NCBI RefSeq assembly: GCF_002843425.1 | Contig: NZ_NKXO01000010.1 | Span: forward strand, 1-64,000 | Direction: 5' to 3' | DNA length: 64,000 nt | Source: Raineya orbicola | GTDB taxonomy: Bacteria; Bacteroidota; Bacteroidia; Cytophagales; Thermonemataceae | In this document: positions 40,090 to 49,779 of the stretch, piece after piece | How positions within the stretch are numbered: position 1 is the stretch's first letter | How the letters are laid out: every line of letters starts with the position of its first letter | Translations under genes and position numbers: made by a program | Notes under the pieces: generated by a model | Database searches by the model: none | Told to the model about the DNA's origin: nothing | What the model saw: the letters and a program-made list of their open reading frames with translations, nothing else

Positions 40090-41955
40090 TTAGTTTCTAT
40101 TTTGGCTCAAATGGCTTTTTTTATAGCCATAATTGAAGTAAAAAATCAATCCCAAAGCTAACCACACCACAAACCCAATCCAGTTGGCAATACCAATTTC
40201 AGACATTAAGTAAAAATTCACAAGCAAGCCTAAAACAGGTATCAGCGAAAGATTTTTTTGCCACGAAAGCCAACTCATCACCAAACTCACAACTAAAAAT
40301 ATCCATAAAGGCAAACGTTCAAAAAAAAGTTTCAAAGCTGTTTTTTCTTGCTCTGCTTTCAATGTTTCTTGCAATGTAGTAATTGCCATTTTTATTTCAT
40401 TGGTTTCATTTTGAGCGAGTTCAGTTTGTTTTGCCGTAAGTTCTTTTTGCAAGGTTTCAATTCGGAAAGTGTTGCTAAAAGTGAAAAAATCTTTCATTGG
40501 CTCGGTATTCCAAAGCCAAGCCAGTGCAAAACCTACTACAAAAAGCACAGGCACAATAAATTTAGCATTGAAATAAGGTACTTTGAAGCGTGCTTTTTCA
40601 ATTTGCTCTCTACCTTTGGCTGTATTTTGCAAAATCAGAACACCGCCACATACAAGTACGAAAGCAAAAAGTGTTCCGATACTTGTCAAATCTACCACAA
40701 AATCAATATTGATGAAAGGTGTAGGCAAAGCTACCAAAAGCCCTGCTATGATAGTGGCAAACGAAGGTGTATGAAAACGAGGGTGTATTTTGGCAAAAAC
40801 AGGTGGCATAAGCCCATCACGACTCATAGTCATCCAGATTCGCGGTTGTCCGAGTTGAAAGACAAGTAAAACGCTTGTCATAGCAAAAACAGCACTTACC
40901 GCCACTATGCCTGAAAGAAAATCCATTTTGAGGAAATGAAACATATCGGCAAGAGGGTCTTCGGAATTGAGTTGTGTGTAGTTCATCACGCCTGTAAGCA
41001 CCAAAGTAAGACTTACATACAAAATAGTGGAAATCACAACGGAAAGTATCATTGCTTTGGGCAAATCTCTTTGCGGATTTTTGCACTCTTCGGCAGTAGT
41101 AGAAATAGCATCAAAACCTATGTAAGAAAAGAAAATCGCCGCTATTCCCTGCAAAACCCCCTCTACCCCATTAGGAGCAAAAGGCGACCAATTTTTGGGA
41201 CTTACATAAAACATTCCAACCAAAACCACTAATATCACCACTATAACTTTCACTGCTACCATTATATTGCTTGCAGTTTTAGACTCCTTGATGCCTATGT
41301 AAGCAAGTACAGAAACCAACACCACACTCAAAAAAGCGGGCAAGTCTAAAATAATTTTCAAGCCACCCATTTCAGGGGCATTTTTCCAAGCCAGATACCC
41401 TTCTCGCAAACTTGATGAAATCTTATCCAAAGGCACGCCTTGTGCAAGATCTTTGGAAACCTGCTCAAAAGCCTCCTTTGCTCCGCCATAATTAGTAGAT
41501 AGGTAAGCAGGAAAATCAATCCCAAAACCCTGCAAAAATCCCGTAAAATACCCCGACCACGAAATAGCCACTACAATATTTCCGACGGAATACTCTAAAA
41601 TCAAAGCCCAACCGATAATCCAAGCTACAAGTTCGCCAAAGGTTGCATACGAGTACGTATAAGCACTTCCACTCACAGGAATAAGTGAAGCAAATTGAGC
41701 ATAGCACAAAGCCGAAAAAATACAGGCTACCGCTACAAATATGAAAAGCAATGAAACCGCCGGACCCCCATTGTAAGAGGCTTTACCAATGGTTGCGAAA
41801 ATCCCCGCCCCAATAATAGCCGCAATTCCCAAAGAAGTAAGGTCTAAAAGTCCAAGTTCTTTGCTCAGACCGCCACCGTGTTCGCCTTCACCAAAACCTT
41901 GCTGAACATCTGAAAGTATCTGTTCAATGCTTTTTTTACGAAAAAGTTGTTTCAT
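40090..41955 (-). CDS. APC-family amino-acid permease with coiled-coil insert
   Basis: A 621-residue transporter of the cationic amino-acid transporter (CAT/YfnA) branch; ATG 41955 (MKQLFRKKSIEQIL) fits the family start. Helix 1 has GIAAIIGAGIFATIG, and TAEECKNPQRDLPKAM plus FSYIGFDAISTTAEE are typical. After about helix 12 there is a hydrophilic stretch of about 50 residues (roughly 497-547; KELTAKQTELAQNE, TLQETLKAEQEKTALK) of coiled-coil character before two or three more helices. That insert is not usual in the family. A promoter candidate lies at 42040-42068. Confidence 0.92.
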   Translation of the reverse strand: MKQLFRKKSIEQILSDVQQGFGEGEHGGGLSKELGLLDLTSLGIAAIIGAGIFATIGKASYNGGPAVSLLFIFVAVACIFSALCYAQFASLIPVSGSAYTYSYATFGELVAWIIGWALILEYSVGNIVVAISWSGYFTGFLQGFGIDFPAYLSTNYGGAKEAFEQVSKDLAQGVPLDKISSSLREGYLAWKNAPEMGGLKIILDLPAFLSVVLVSVLAYIGIKESKTASNIMVAVKVIVVILVVLVGMFYVSPKNWSPFAPNGVEGVLQGIAAIFFSYIGFDAISTTAEECKNPQRDLPKAMILSVVISTILYVSLTLVLTGVMNYTQLNSEDPLADMFHFLKMDFLSGIVAVSAVFAMTSVLLVFQLGQPRIWMTMSRDGLMPPVFAKIHPRFHTPSFATIIAGLLVALPTPFINIDFVVDLTSIGTLFAFVLVCGGVLILQNTAKGREQIEKARFKVPYFNAKFIVPVLFVVGFALAWLWNTEPMKDFFTFSNTFRIETLQKELTAKQTELAQNETNEIKMAITTLQETLKAEQEKTALKLFFERLPLWIFLVVSLVMSWLSWQKNLSLIPVLGLLVNFYLMSEIGIANWIGFVVWLALGLIFYFNYGYKKSHLSQNRN

Positions 41956-42039
41956 TAGACTTCCATTTTGGTGTAAAAATTTGAAAACCGAAAAATAAAA
42001 AATTCTACAATAGCCTGCTAAAAAAATGACAGAAAAACG

Positions 42040-42068
42040 CAAATTTACAAAACCCAAAATAAAACAAA
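42040..42068 (-). promoter_or_regulatory. Candidate permease promoter
   Basis: On the minus strand it reads TTTG, 17 bases, TAAATTTG, a full match to the Bacteroidota consensus. It lies 85 bases upstream of the permease ATG. Several neighbouring CAAA repeats in this AT-rich region make the -33 box ambiguous. Confidence 0.5.
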
Positions 42069-42160
42069 AACCAAAAACAAGAGGCAAGAAGCAAGATTTT
42101 TAGGTGAAAGCAAAAAATATTAAACTTTGAAAAATAAATCTTAGCTGTGAATAATAGAGG

Positions 42161-43564
42161 CTATTCCTCAAAGAAATTTTCTCTGAAATTGATAAGAAAA
42201 ACCTCTTTTTCTGCCCTCGTAATAGCTGTATAAAGCCATCGTAAAAATTCAACATTTATCATTTCGTCTGTCATAAAGCCTTGTTCTATAAATACAATTT
42301 TCCATTGCCCCCCTTGGGATTTGTGGCAAGTAATTGCATAGGCAAACTTTATTTGCAAGGCATTCAGATAAGGATTATCTTTCAGAAGTTCCAACTGATA
42401 GCGTTTGTTGCCTACATCTTTGTACTCTTCGGCTACTGCTTGGTGCAGTTTATCGTATTCTTCGGCGGAAAGCGAAGGACTTTCTGAATAAAGCGTATTC
42501 AAAATTACTTTTGCCTCAAAAGGTTCTCCTTCGTAATCTAAAAGTTCTAAAAGCATTGTAGCAAAACGAAAACCATATTTCTCTTCGGTATCTTCTATGC
42601 TACGAACTTTTACCATATCGCCATTTGCCAAAAAGCCATTGATGCCATTTTCGGCAAGTACAAAATAATTGTTCTTAACAATCATCAGATAATCGCCCGT
42701 TTCTATTTCACTTTCCATAAAGCGAATATTTCGACGAATGTAACGATTAAAATTATTGGCATTTTTATTGGAACGGCAAAGCACAATGCTTTCCTCTAAT
42801 CCGTATTTTTTGTAAGCATATCGCAAGCCATCTTCCAATTTCTCGTAAGTCATTCGGTAAAAATCAGGATAGCCTTTGGTTTTTAGAGCCAATTGAAGGC
42901 TATTTTCGCGTAAAAGGTTGCGAATGTTGGTTGCATTATACAAAATGCCCGAATTTTCGGCTTGTCGCATTACTTGGGTAAATTCGCAGAAAAATACTTT
43001 CAACTTGTATTTTTTTTCCAAGAATTCTTTGTCTAATGCAACACTAGTATTTTCACCTACGGGGGGAAGTTGGGCTACATCACCTACCAAAATCAGTTTA
43101 TTTCCTGCTTCGGGGCGAGAAAAAATAAAGGTTATCAAATCGTCCAAAAGGCTTTTTTTGCCTGTAACAGGCTTATCAGAAATCATTGAGGCTTCATCAA
43201 CAATATAAATTGTATCTTCGGCAGTATTTTTGACGAGCTTAAATACAAACCTTCCCTGACGTGTATCTACCTGTTGGTAAATTTTTCGGTGAATGGTAGA
43301 AGCTCTTTTGCTTGCATAACGCCCCAATACTTTGGCGGCTCTACCCGTAGGAGCTAAAAGAGCTGTTTTGTAACCAAGTTGTGGAGCTATTTTAACAAAA
43401 GTGCTGACCATCAGAGTTTTACCTGTACCCGCATAACCACGCAAAAGAATAGTAGGCTTGATGTGGTCATTTTTCAAAAATTTTTCTAAAATGCTAACAA
43501 ATTCTTGTTGCTGGGGTGTAAGTTCTATGGAAAGTGTTTGGGTGAATAACTTTTGAACTGACAT
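42161..43564 (-). CDS. RecD-like superfamily 1 DNA helicase / ATPase
   Basis: A 467-residue ATP-dependent helicase of the RecD2/Dda type. Walker A is LLRGYAGTGKTLMVSTF (about residues 40-56), Walker B IYIVDEASMIS, motif III LVGDVAQLPPVG, and the C-terminal UvrD-like motif YAITCHKSQGGQW with YTAITRAEKEVFLIN. It lacks the N-terminal helical domain of full-length RecD2, so it is the short stand-alone form common in Bacteroidota. It is likely to act in DNA repair. It is divergent from the propeller receptor gene. Confidence 0.92.
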   Translation of the reverse strand: MSVQKLFTQTLSIELTPQQQEFVSILEKFLKNDHIKPTILLRGYAGTGKTLMVSTFVKIAPQLGYKTALLAPTGRAAKVLGRYASKRASTIHRKIYQQVDTRQGRFVFKLVKNTAEDTIYIVDEASMISDKPVTGKKSLLDDLITFIFSRPEAGNKLILVGDVAQLPPVGENTSVALDKEFLEKKYKLKVFFCEFTQVMRQAENSGILYNATNIRNLLRENSLQLALKTKGYPDFYRMTYEKLEDGLRYAYKKYGLEESIVLCRSNKNANNFNRYIRRNIRFMESEIETGDYLMIVKNNYFVLAENGINGFLANGDMVKVRSIEDTEEKYGFRFATMLLELLDYEGEPFEAKVILNTLYSESPSLSAEEYDKLHQAVAEEYKDVGNKRYQLELLKDNPYLNALQIKFAYAITCHKSQGGQWKIVFIEQGFMTDEMINVEFLRWLYTAITRAEKEVFLINFRENFFEE

Positions 43565-43652
43565 AACAAAACTTCACAAAAGGTTAAAACGTTTTTCGCT
43601 GAAAGCTATTTATTTTTTGTTAATTTTGCCCCAATTTACACACCAAAATTGA

Positions 43653-46412
43653 ATGAATATGAAGGCATTTTTAGGGTTTGGATTGTTATTCCTTTCATTT
43701 TTTTCTTTCGCACAAAGAGGCAATTTATGGGTAAAAAACTATCGCCTCAACTTCACCCCCCAAGTTACAGAAGTTGCTCAAGATAAACAAGGTATTCTGT
43801 ATTTTGCCCATTCTGAAGGCATTCTGATGTATGATGGCTTTGTTTGGGAAAACTTACCGCTTTCATTTAGCCCGCATAGTATTGCCTTTGGTTCGGAAGG
43901 CGAGCTTTGGGTTGCAGGCAAAGGTTCTATCAGTAGGGGGATTTTAGATAAAGCCCGAAAATGGCAATTTGAGCCTATTGCTAATCAGGATTTTGAAAAA
44001 GAACTCGGCACTTTCAAAAGTATTTTTGTCCAAGAAAAGCAAGTGTATTTTTACGGCGATAAAGCACTCTGCAAGTGGAACGGTACAAGTTTAGAAACAC
44101 TTTACTTGCAAGAAAATGGCGAAATGCAAGGCTGGTGCTTACTGAATGGTGAAGTTTTTTTGAATATTACTGAAAAAGGGCTTTGTAAATTGAATGGCAA
44201 AAACCTTATCCCTATACGCAACGATTTTAGCGAAAAATACATTCAGAACTTTGTTCCCCTTGATAAAAACCGACTCTTACTGGCTTGTGATGACAACCTT
44301 CTCTGGATTTTTGATGGCAAAACCTTTGATACGTATTCCAATTTTGCAAGCAACTACCTAAACGAAAACCTTTTAGAAAAAATTACCCAACTTTCCGAAA
44401 ATGAATGGGTTATTTCTACGCTTGCAGGAGGTACGCTCATTTTAAGCAAGCAAGATAGAAGCATTCGCTACATCATTAACCAAGAAACGGGACTTGCAGA
44501 TAACGAAATCTCTGCTGTTTTTGTAGATAACCAAAAAGATATTTGGCTTTGCCATACCGAAGGCATTTCCAAAGTTTCCACGCATTTGCCTGTGTATAGT
44601 TTTTCACATTACCCGACCCTTGAAGGCAAACCTACCACTATTTTTAAGCATAAAGATTTACTCTATGTAGGTACAAATGCGGGACTATTCTATTTGAGCC
44701 GAAGCAACAAAGATGATGTTTCGGGACAAGTAGCTCAAGAAAAACAACGCCAAATGCAAATTTTAGCTTGGGAACAAGCCCGCCAAAGAGCCCTAAAAAA
44801 GAAAAAAAGCTTGAAAAACCTTTTATCCCAAATTTCTATTCAGAAAAAAGATGAAAAGCCCAAGACAGAGACAAAAGTCGTTACTGTTGTGGTAGAAGCA
44901 AACGTCTATGACTATAATTACAGCAATTTTCTTTTAGAGCAAATTCCTTTCAATTTTCGTAAAATTTCAGGCATTGATAGCAAATGTAAGCAACTTATTG
45001 ATTTTCAGGGGCATTTGCTCGCTCTCACAGGCACAGGACTATACGAAGTTACCTTCGGAATAGCCAAAAGCATTTTAGAAGATAAAACGATTCAATACAT
45101 AGAAGTTTCTGAAACTAATCCAAATATCTTGTATGTGTGTAGTAGTAAAGGTTTTTTCTATCTGCTTAAAAATGGAGAGGGTTGGTCGCAACCGCAATGG
45201 ATAAACGGCTTGCAGGGTTTTGTATTCAACTGCTCACAATACGAAAAGCATCTCTGGCTTGCAGGACAAGGCAAAATCTGGAAACTTGAACTATCACAGA
45301 TGGGGATACCTACAAGAGTTAAGGCTAATTACACGCTTGAAAAAAACAGCAATATGCGTATGTATTCGCGTATTGTGCAAAAAAATCTTGTTTTCTTTTC
45401 CAATAAAATCGTTTTGGAAAAATCAGATTTCGCATTTGACCTGTTCTTTCCTTCTGAAAGATATAGCTCACTCCAATTAGGAGAAGCTAATTTATTCTTG
45501 AATCATAACAAGCAAATTTGGGCTTTTCAAGAACAAAACTGGCAAGAGTTAAATACTTCCCAAGCCAACCCTGCAACTCGCTTTCTTTCGGTACTTAACG
45601 AAGTACAAGATGTTTTTCAAGATGAAAATGGACATCTGTGGGTGGCTACTGCATCAGGCATTTTTTGGATAAATGCTTTGGAAGCTAAAAAAGAAGTGAA
45701 AGAGTCTAATCTTTTTGTCAGACAAATTGAAGGCAATGACAACCTTTTGAGTTTAGAAGATGCTATCATTCAAAGCGATAACGAAGGACAAAAAGTAAGC
45801 ATCAGAGTTGCCTCACCTTTTTTTATTGGTGAAGAAAATACACAAATTCAGTATCGTTTGAGCGGTCTTGATGATAACGACGAGTGGTCGGAATGGCGAA
45901 ACCAATCTCTAATTGAGTTTCCTTTCCTTCCAAATGGAAAATATGAACTGCAAGTACGCTCTCGGAACGCTATGGGCGTAGTAAGTAATGTGTATAGTTT
46001 TCCGTTTCTTGTGAAAGCTCCTTTTTGGCAAACTTGGTGGTTTTACCTTATACAAATTGGGGTAATGATAGGATTGCTTTTAGCGGCAGTTATTTACAAT
46101 CAACGAGGAGCCGAATCACGAGTAGCATCAGTGATTACATTAGTAGCTATTATTACGGTGTTTGAGTTTATCATTTTACTTTTAGAGCCAGTGATTGATA
46201 ATTTTGTAGGTGGCGTGTTTATTTTCAAACTCATAATGAATATTCTTTTGGCAGTTTCGCTAGTACCTTTGGAAAAGAAAGTCCGCACCTATTTGCAAAA
46301 TAGCGAATATCTTGAAAAACTCGCTCGCAAATTGGGCTTCCGCAGACCTATCAGAGAGTATTTTAATGTAAATCAGTTGAAAGAACTTGCCAAAAATCGC
46401 AGGCAAGGATAA
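43653..46412 (+). CDS. Reg_prop/Y_Y_Y membrane receptor without kinase domain
   Basis: A 919-residue protein with signal peptide (ending FSFAQ), Reg_prop-type repeats (for example LYFAHSEGILMYDGFVWENL, IWLCHTEGISKVSTH, LWVATASGIFWIN) over about 20-700, a Y_Y_Y domain (about 715-795; DEWSEWRNQSLIEFPFLPNGKYELQVRSRN), and three membrane helices (about 797-815, 828-848, 853-873). The tail of 45 residues is short and basic; there is no HisKA/HATPase, HTH or GGDEF domain. It would need a partner to signal. A TAATTTTG at 43621-43628 could be its -7 box. ATG 43659 is an equally good start. Confidence 0.85.
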   Translation: MNMKAFLGFGLLFLSFFSFAQRGNLWVKNYRLNFTPQVTEVAQDKQGILYFAHSEGILMYDGFVWENLPLSFSPHSIAFGSEGELWVAGKGSISRGILDKARKWQFEPIANQDFEKELGTFKSIFVQEKQVYFYGDKALCKWNGTSLETLYLQENGEMQGWCLLNGEVFLNITEKGLCKLNGKNLIPIRNDFSEKYIQNFVPLDKNRLLLACDDNLLWIFDGKTFDTYSNFASNYLNENLLEKITQLSENEWVISTLAGGTLILSKQDRSIRYIINQETGLADNEISAVFVDNQKDIWLCHTEGISKVSTHLPVYSFSHYPTLEGKPTTIFKHKDLLYVGTNAGLFYLSRSNKDDVSGQVAQEKQRQMQILAWEQARQRALKKKKSLKNLLSQISIQKKDEKPKTETKVVTVVVEANVYDYNYSNFLLEQIPFNFRKISGIDSKCKQLIDFQGHLLALTGTGLYEVTFGIAKSILEDKTIQYIEVSETNPNILYVCSSKGFFYLLKNGEGWSQPQWINGLQGFVFNCSQYEKHLWLAGQGKIWKLELSQMGIPTRVKANYTLEKNSNMRMYSRIVQKNLVFFSNKIVLEKSDFAFDLFFPSERYSSLQLGEANLFLNHNKQIWAFQEQNWQELNTSQANPATRFLSVLNEVQDVFQDENGHLWVATASGIFWINALEAKKEVKESNLFVRQIEGNDNLLSLEDAIIQSDNEGQKVSIRVASPFFIGEENTQIQYRLSGLDDNDEWSEWRNQSLIEFPFLPNGKYELQVRSRNAMGVVSNVYSFPFLVKAPFWQTWWFYLIQIGVMIGLLLAAVIYNQRGAESRVASVITLVAIITVFEFIILLLEPVIDNFVGGVFIFKLIMNILLAVSLVPLEKKVRTYLQNSEYLEKLARKLGFRRPIREYFNVNQLKELAKNRRQG

Positions 46413-46418
46413 AATTTT

Positions 46419-48623
46419 TTACAAGTTGAGCCAGTAAGTGGCTTTTATTACTACAAAACGGCTTTTTACAGAAAAATCTTGTGGCAAGTAGTTATCGGTA
46501 TAAACCAAAAACACATCTGAAACAGGCGCAAAACGCCATTGCAAACGCCCATTCAGATTTACATTTTCGGTTTGGGTATTGTATTGCAGAAAAATAGTAA
46601 GGAAAAGATTTGTAGTAAAAGAAACATCTGTACGCAAGTTCAGGAGTAGCAAATCAGCTGAATTGTAGCCTTCGGGCAAGCGTATGTGGCGGTAGTCGGC
46701 TTCCAAACTAATTTGCCCAAAAGGTTGATAGCGATAGCTAATAGAAGCATAAGGAGCAAGTTGTCTGCCATTGTAATACTCGCCCCCTTCAAAAGCAAAG
46801 CTATACACCAAGAGTTTGCGTCTATCGGAGCGATAGAATACATCAAAATAGTTGTTGGTAAATTCTGAACCCGTGGGTAAGCGATTGCCGCCTGTATTGG
46901 TGGGGTCAAAAGGAAAAAATAAACGAGTATAAGTGTTACGAAAAGACGTAGAGAAAAAAGCAGTATTTTGGAAAAGAATATTACCCGAAATGGAATTGCT
47001 CCTATCATTGAGTTGCCACTGCGTATCCCAATAGAAATTATTGTATTGCATAAATTGGATACGGACAATTTTTTTGCTCCACTTGCCCTTTGGGAAAAAA
47101 TTGCGTGTAGCAAGAGGTTCAAAGCGGTACAAATCGTTACGAGGCACAAAGCCTATATCATTGATTTGATAGTTTTTGCCTACATACTCGTGATTCCAAG
47201 CTATGCTCCAATTAGGCGTAGTATAGTTGATAAAAGCGGCGTGAGCAAATTGGTCTTTCTGCGGATTGGGGCTGATTTGTTGATGGTAAAAAACTTTGCC
47301 ATTCCAGCGATTATCAACCGAAAGAATGTTGTAATCTATCCCTACCAAACGATTGAAGTTCTGATTATTAAAGGAAAAATCGGAAAGTGTATCAGCAGTA
47401 CGTTGGCGATTTACAAAAATACCTGCGATATTTGACCGCTTGAATACGGTTCTTTGTACCGCTGCCACGGTGAAATTATCCCCATAAATGCCTCTATCTT
47501 TTTGATTTGCGGTTTGCATATTCAAAAGACCGATACGCCAATACTCGTTGGTCTTACCGCTCAATCTTGCCCCATACAGAATTGGATTTTGTACTATGGT
47601 TTTGGAAGTGGTATCAAAACCAATACCAATACGGCGAGAAAAAAACGGACGAATACGACTAAATCCGAAGCGAGCAAATAAATCGGCGTTTTCAAGAAAA
47701 AACTGCCTGCGTTCAGGGAAAAAAATCTCAAATCTATCTAAATTCGTTACCTGCCTATCTACTTCTACCTGTGAAAAATCAGGGTTAATGGTAAGGTCTA
47801 AATTGAGCGAAGGGGTAACAGCAATTTTGGCATCTGCCCCCGCATTTGCCCCTATTTTTTTGTTTTGGGTAACATAATTTTCGCTAATATTGCCCGTAAC
47901 GTAAGGAATAAAAACCACATTGGCTCCCGGGGAAGGCAGAGGCTCTTCAAATTTGAGCTTTCCTGCAAAACCTAAATTCGTTATTCGGAAATTCCTACCC
48001 ACAGGCACCCAAGTAGAAATTTCATTTTCAGCACGACTGCTACGAGCAAAATTGATATTCCATTCACTTGTATTTTTTTTGTAACGCAAGGTTTTCAGAG
48101 GTATAGCCATTTCTACAATCCATTTATCCTCGTATTGCTTTACTTGCGAATACCATTTATTATCCCAATCGGAACTGGCACTGAATACCCCTCCATCAGA
48201 AATAAGCCCTTCATATTGTACGTTATAGGGGCTTACCAAGAATGCAAAGCCGTTGGTTTTATCTTGAAAAGTATCTATGAAAACAGCAAAATAATCGTTA
48301 TCATCTTTACCAAAATCTCTACGCAAAGAAGTAACTACATACGTGCCTTGGGGCTGATAGCAGACCGCCGCAATGTAAAAGAAATTCTTATCAAAAGCAG
48401 TAAAAACTTCGGTTTGTAATTTGGCAAAGGAAGTATCGTAAGGGAAATTTTGAAAAAAGTTAGTAATTTTAGGACTTTGAAGCCAAGTATCTTCATTCAA
48501 CTTGCCATCTAATTCAATACTTCCTTTTGCCCTGACCGCCTGCAACTGATAGGTAAATTGTTTTTGGGCAAATAATGAAAAACAACAAAAAATGACTAAA
48601 AAGATAGATAATACTATTTTCAC
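46419..48623 (-). CDS. DUF5916 outer-membrane protein with CBM9-like domain
   Basis: A 734-residue exported protein. After the signal peptide (FCCFSLFAQ), residues about 28-215 form a CBM9-like domain (ELDGKLNEDTWLQSP, YNVQYEGLISDGG, MAIPLKTLRY), followed by the DUF5916 region (LDLTINPDFSQVEVDRQVTNLDRFEIFFPERRQFFLENADLF) and a C-terminal barrel. In some organisms related proteins are annotated as carbohydrate-binding outer-membrane proteins; the function is not established. It ends convergently seven bases from the kinase-less receptor gene. Confidence 0.9.
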   Translation of the reverse strand: MKIVLSIFLVIFCCFSLFAQKQFTYQLQAVRAKGSIELDGKLNEDTWLQSPKITNFFQNFPYDTSFAKLQTEVFTAFDKNFFYIAAVCYQPQGTYVVTSLRRDFGKDDNDYFAVFIDTFQDKTNGFAFLVSPYNVQYEGLISDGGVFSASSDWDNKWYSQVKQYEDKWIVEMAIPLKTLRYKKNTSEWNINFARSSRAENEISTWVPVGRNFRITNLGFAGKLKFEEPLPSPGANVVFIPYVTGNISENYVTQNKKIGANAGADAKIAVTPSLNLDLTINPDFSQVEVDRQVTNLDRFEIFFPERRQFFLENADLFARFGFSRIRPFFSRRIGIGFDTTSKTIVQNPILYGARLSGKTNEYWRIGLLNMQTANQKDRGIYGDNFTVAAVQRTVFKRSNIAGIFVNRQRTADTLSDFSFNNQNFNRLVGIDYNILSVDNRWNGKVFYHQQISPNPQKDQFAHAAFINYTTPNWSIAWNHEYVGKNYQINDIGFVPRNDLYRFEPLATRNFFPKGKWSKKIVRIQFMQYNNFYWDTQWQLNDRSNSISGNILFQNTAFFSTSFRNTYTRLFFPFDPTNTGGNRLPTGSEFTNNYFDVFYRSDRRKLLVYSFAFEGGEYYNGRQLAPYASISYRYQPFGQISLEADYRHIRLPEGYNSADLLLLNLRTDVSFTTNLFLTIFLQYNTQTENVNLNGRLQWRFAPVSDVFLVYTDNYLPQDFSVKSRFVVIKATYWLNL

Positions 48624-48721
48624 AGAGAAAGTTTTTTTAGGAGCAAACGATGATAAATTGCATTATTTTCAAATCATTCCAAACCTCAATCATTCAAAGG
48701 AACGAAATTAGCGAAAAAAAG

Positions 48722-48752
48722 TTGCTTATAAAGGCAATTTTTTTTAATTTTG
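48722..48752 (+). promoter_or_regulatory. Promoter of the DUF1573 gene
   Basis: TTG at 48722, 20 bases, TAATTTTG at 48745-48752; the -7 box matches TAnnTTTG exactly. The ATG follows 31 bases later at 48784. Confidence 0.55.
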
Positions 48753-48783
48753 CACGTCTTTTTACAAAAATCAAAAAATTTTT

Positions 48784-49296
48784 ATGAAAAAAGTTGTATT
48801 AAGTGTAATGTTAGCTACTTGTTTTAGCTTTTTTTCTTGCGAAAAGAATTCTAAAAATCAAGAAAATGGGAATAGCCAACCCAATACGACTGCTACAAAT
48901 ACACAAAATACCAACAATAGCCAAGAGCAACCCAAAGCCTCTATCAAATTTGAAGTTACAGAATACAATTTTGGGGAAATAAACGAAGGTGAAAAAGTAA
49001 AATATGCTTTCAAATTCACCAATGACGGCAAAAACCCTCTCATTATCCAAGATGCTAAACCCTCTTGTGGTTGTACGGTGCCTACTTATTCCAAAGAGCC
49101 TGTGGCTCCCGGCGGTTCTGGTGAAATTATTGCAGAGTTTGATAGCAACGGCAGACCCGGCGAAGTAAACAAAACCATTACCATTACAGCCAATACCGAA
49201 CCTACAACTACTGTACTTTACTTGAAAGGTAAGGTAAAAGGTAAAAATCCTCAAATGCAAGATTTAAGTCAAATGAAAGGACCCGTTAAACAATAA
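48784..49296 (+). CDS. DUF1573-family lipoprotein
   Basis: A 170-residue lipoprotein: signal peptide MKKVVLSVMLATCFSFFSC (Cys19), a Ser/Asn/Gln-rich linker (about 22-52), and an Ig-like DUF1573 domain (about 55-155) with the signature YNFGEINEGEKVKYAFKFTNDGKNPLII and PSCGCTVPTYSKEPVAPG. The family is abundant in Bacteroidota; its role is unknown. It has its own promoter and is followed by yajC after 99 bases. Confidence 0.92.
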   Translation: MKKVVLSVMLATCFSFFSCEKNSKNQENGNSQPNTTATNTQNTNNSQEQPKASIKFEVTEYNFGEINEGEKVKYAFKFTNDGKNPLIIQDAKPSCGCTVPTYSKEPVAPGGSGEIIAEFDSNGRPGEVNKTITITANTEPTTTVLYLKGKVKGKNPQMQDLSQMKGPVKQ

Positions 49297-49395
49297 AACC
49301 ACTTTTGTTCGGCAAATTTTAGAACATCAGACATATAGTTTCCAAATATTCTTTTACCTAATACTTCATTACTCTAAACTCATTTATCAAACGCT

Positions 49396-49761
49396 ATGTT
49401 AGAAACCTTATTTTTACAATCGCAAACAGGCTCACAGGGCGGTAGTTCAGCAATGAGCCTTATTTTTATGGTAGGTATTTTTGCGGTATTCTATTTCTTT
49501 ATGATACGCCCCCAACAAAAACGTCAAAAAGAACAGATGAAATTTCGTGATGCGGTAAAACGTGGTGATAAAATCGTTACAATTGGAGGGCTTCACGGCA
49601 AAATTGCAGAAGTAAATAAAGATACTATTGTGCTGGAAATTGATAGAGGTGTGAAAGTAACTTTGGAAAAGAATGCTATTTCAATGGAAGGAACAAAACG
49701 CTACGAAAGCGATAACGCCAAAAATGTAAGCAAAAGCGAAGAAGTTGCTGAAAGCAACTAA
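49396..49761 (+). CDS. yajC: Preprotein translocase subunit YajC
   Basis: YajC is a small single-span accessory subunit of the SecDF-YajC complex. The 121-residue protein has the membrane helix at about 19-37 (MSLIFMVGIFAVFYFFMI) directly followed by RPQQKRQKEQMKFRDAVKRGDKIVTIGGLHGKIAEV, the family signature. secD and secF are not next to it; the neighbour upstream is the DUF1573 gene, a pairing common in this phylum. Confidence 0.95.
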   Translation: MLETLFLQSQTGSQGGSSAMSLIFMVGIFAVFYFFMIRPQQKRQKEQMKFRDAVKRGDKIVTIGGLHGKIAEVNKDTIVLEIDRGVKVTLEKNAISMEGTKRYESDNAKNVSKSEEVAESN

Positions 49762-49779
49762 TGTTCAAGTTCTCTTTTC

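Noticed and set aside
40348-40869. A 173-codon plus-strand frame opposite the permease
   Set aside because: Shadow of the permease frame; no protein-like features.
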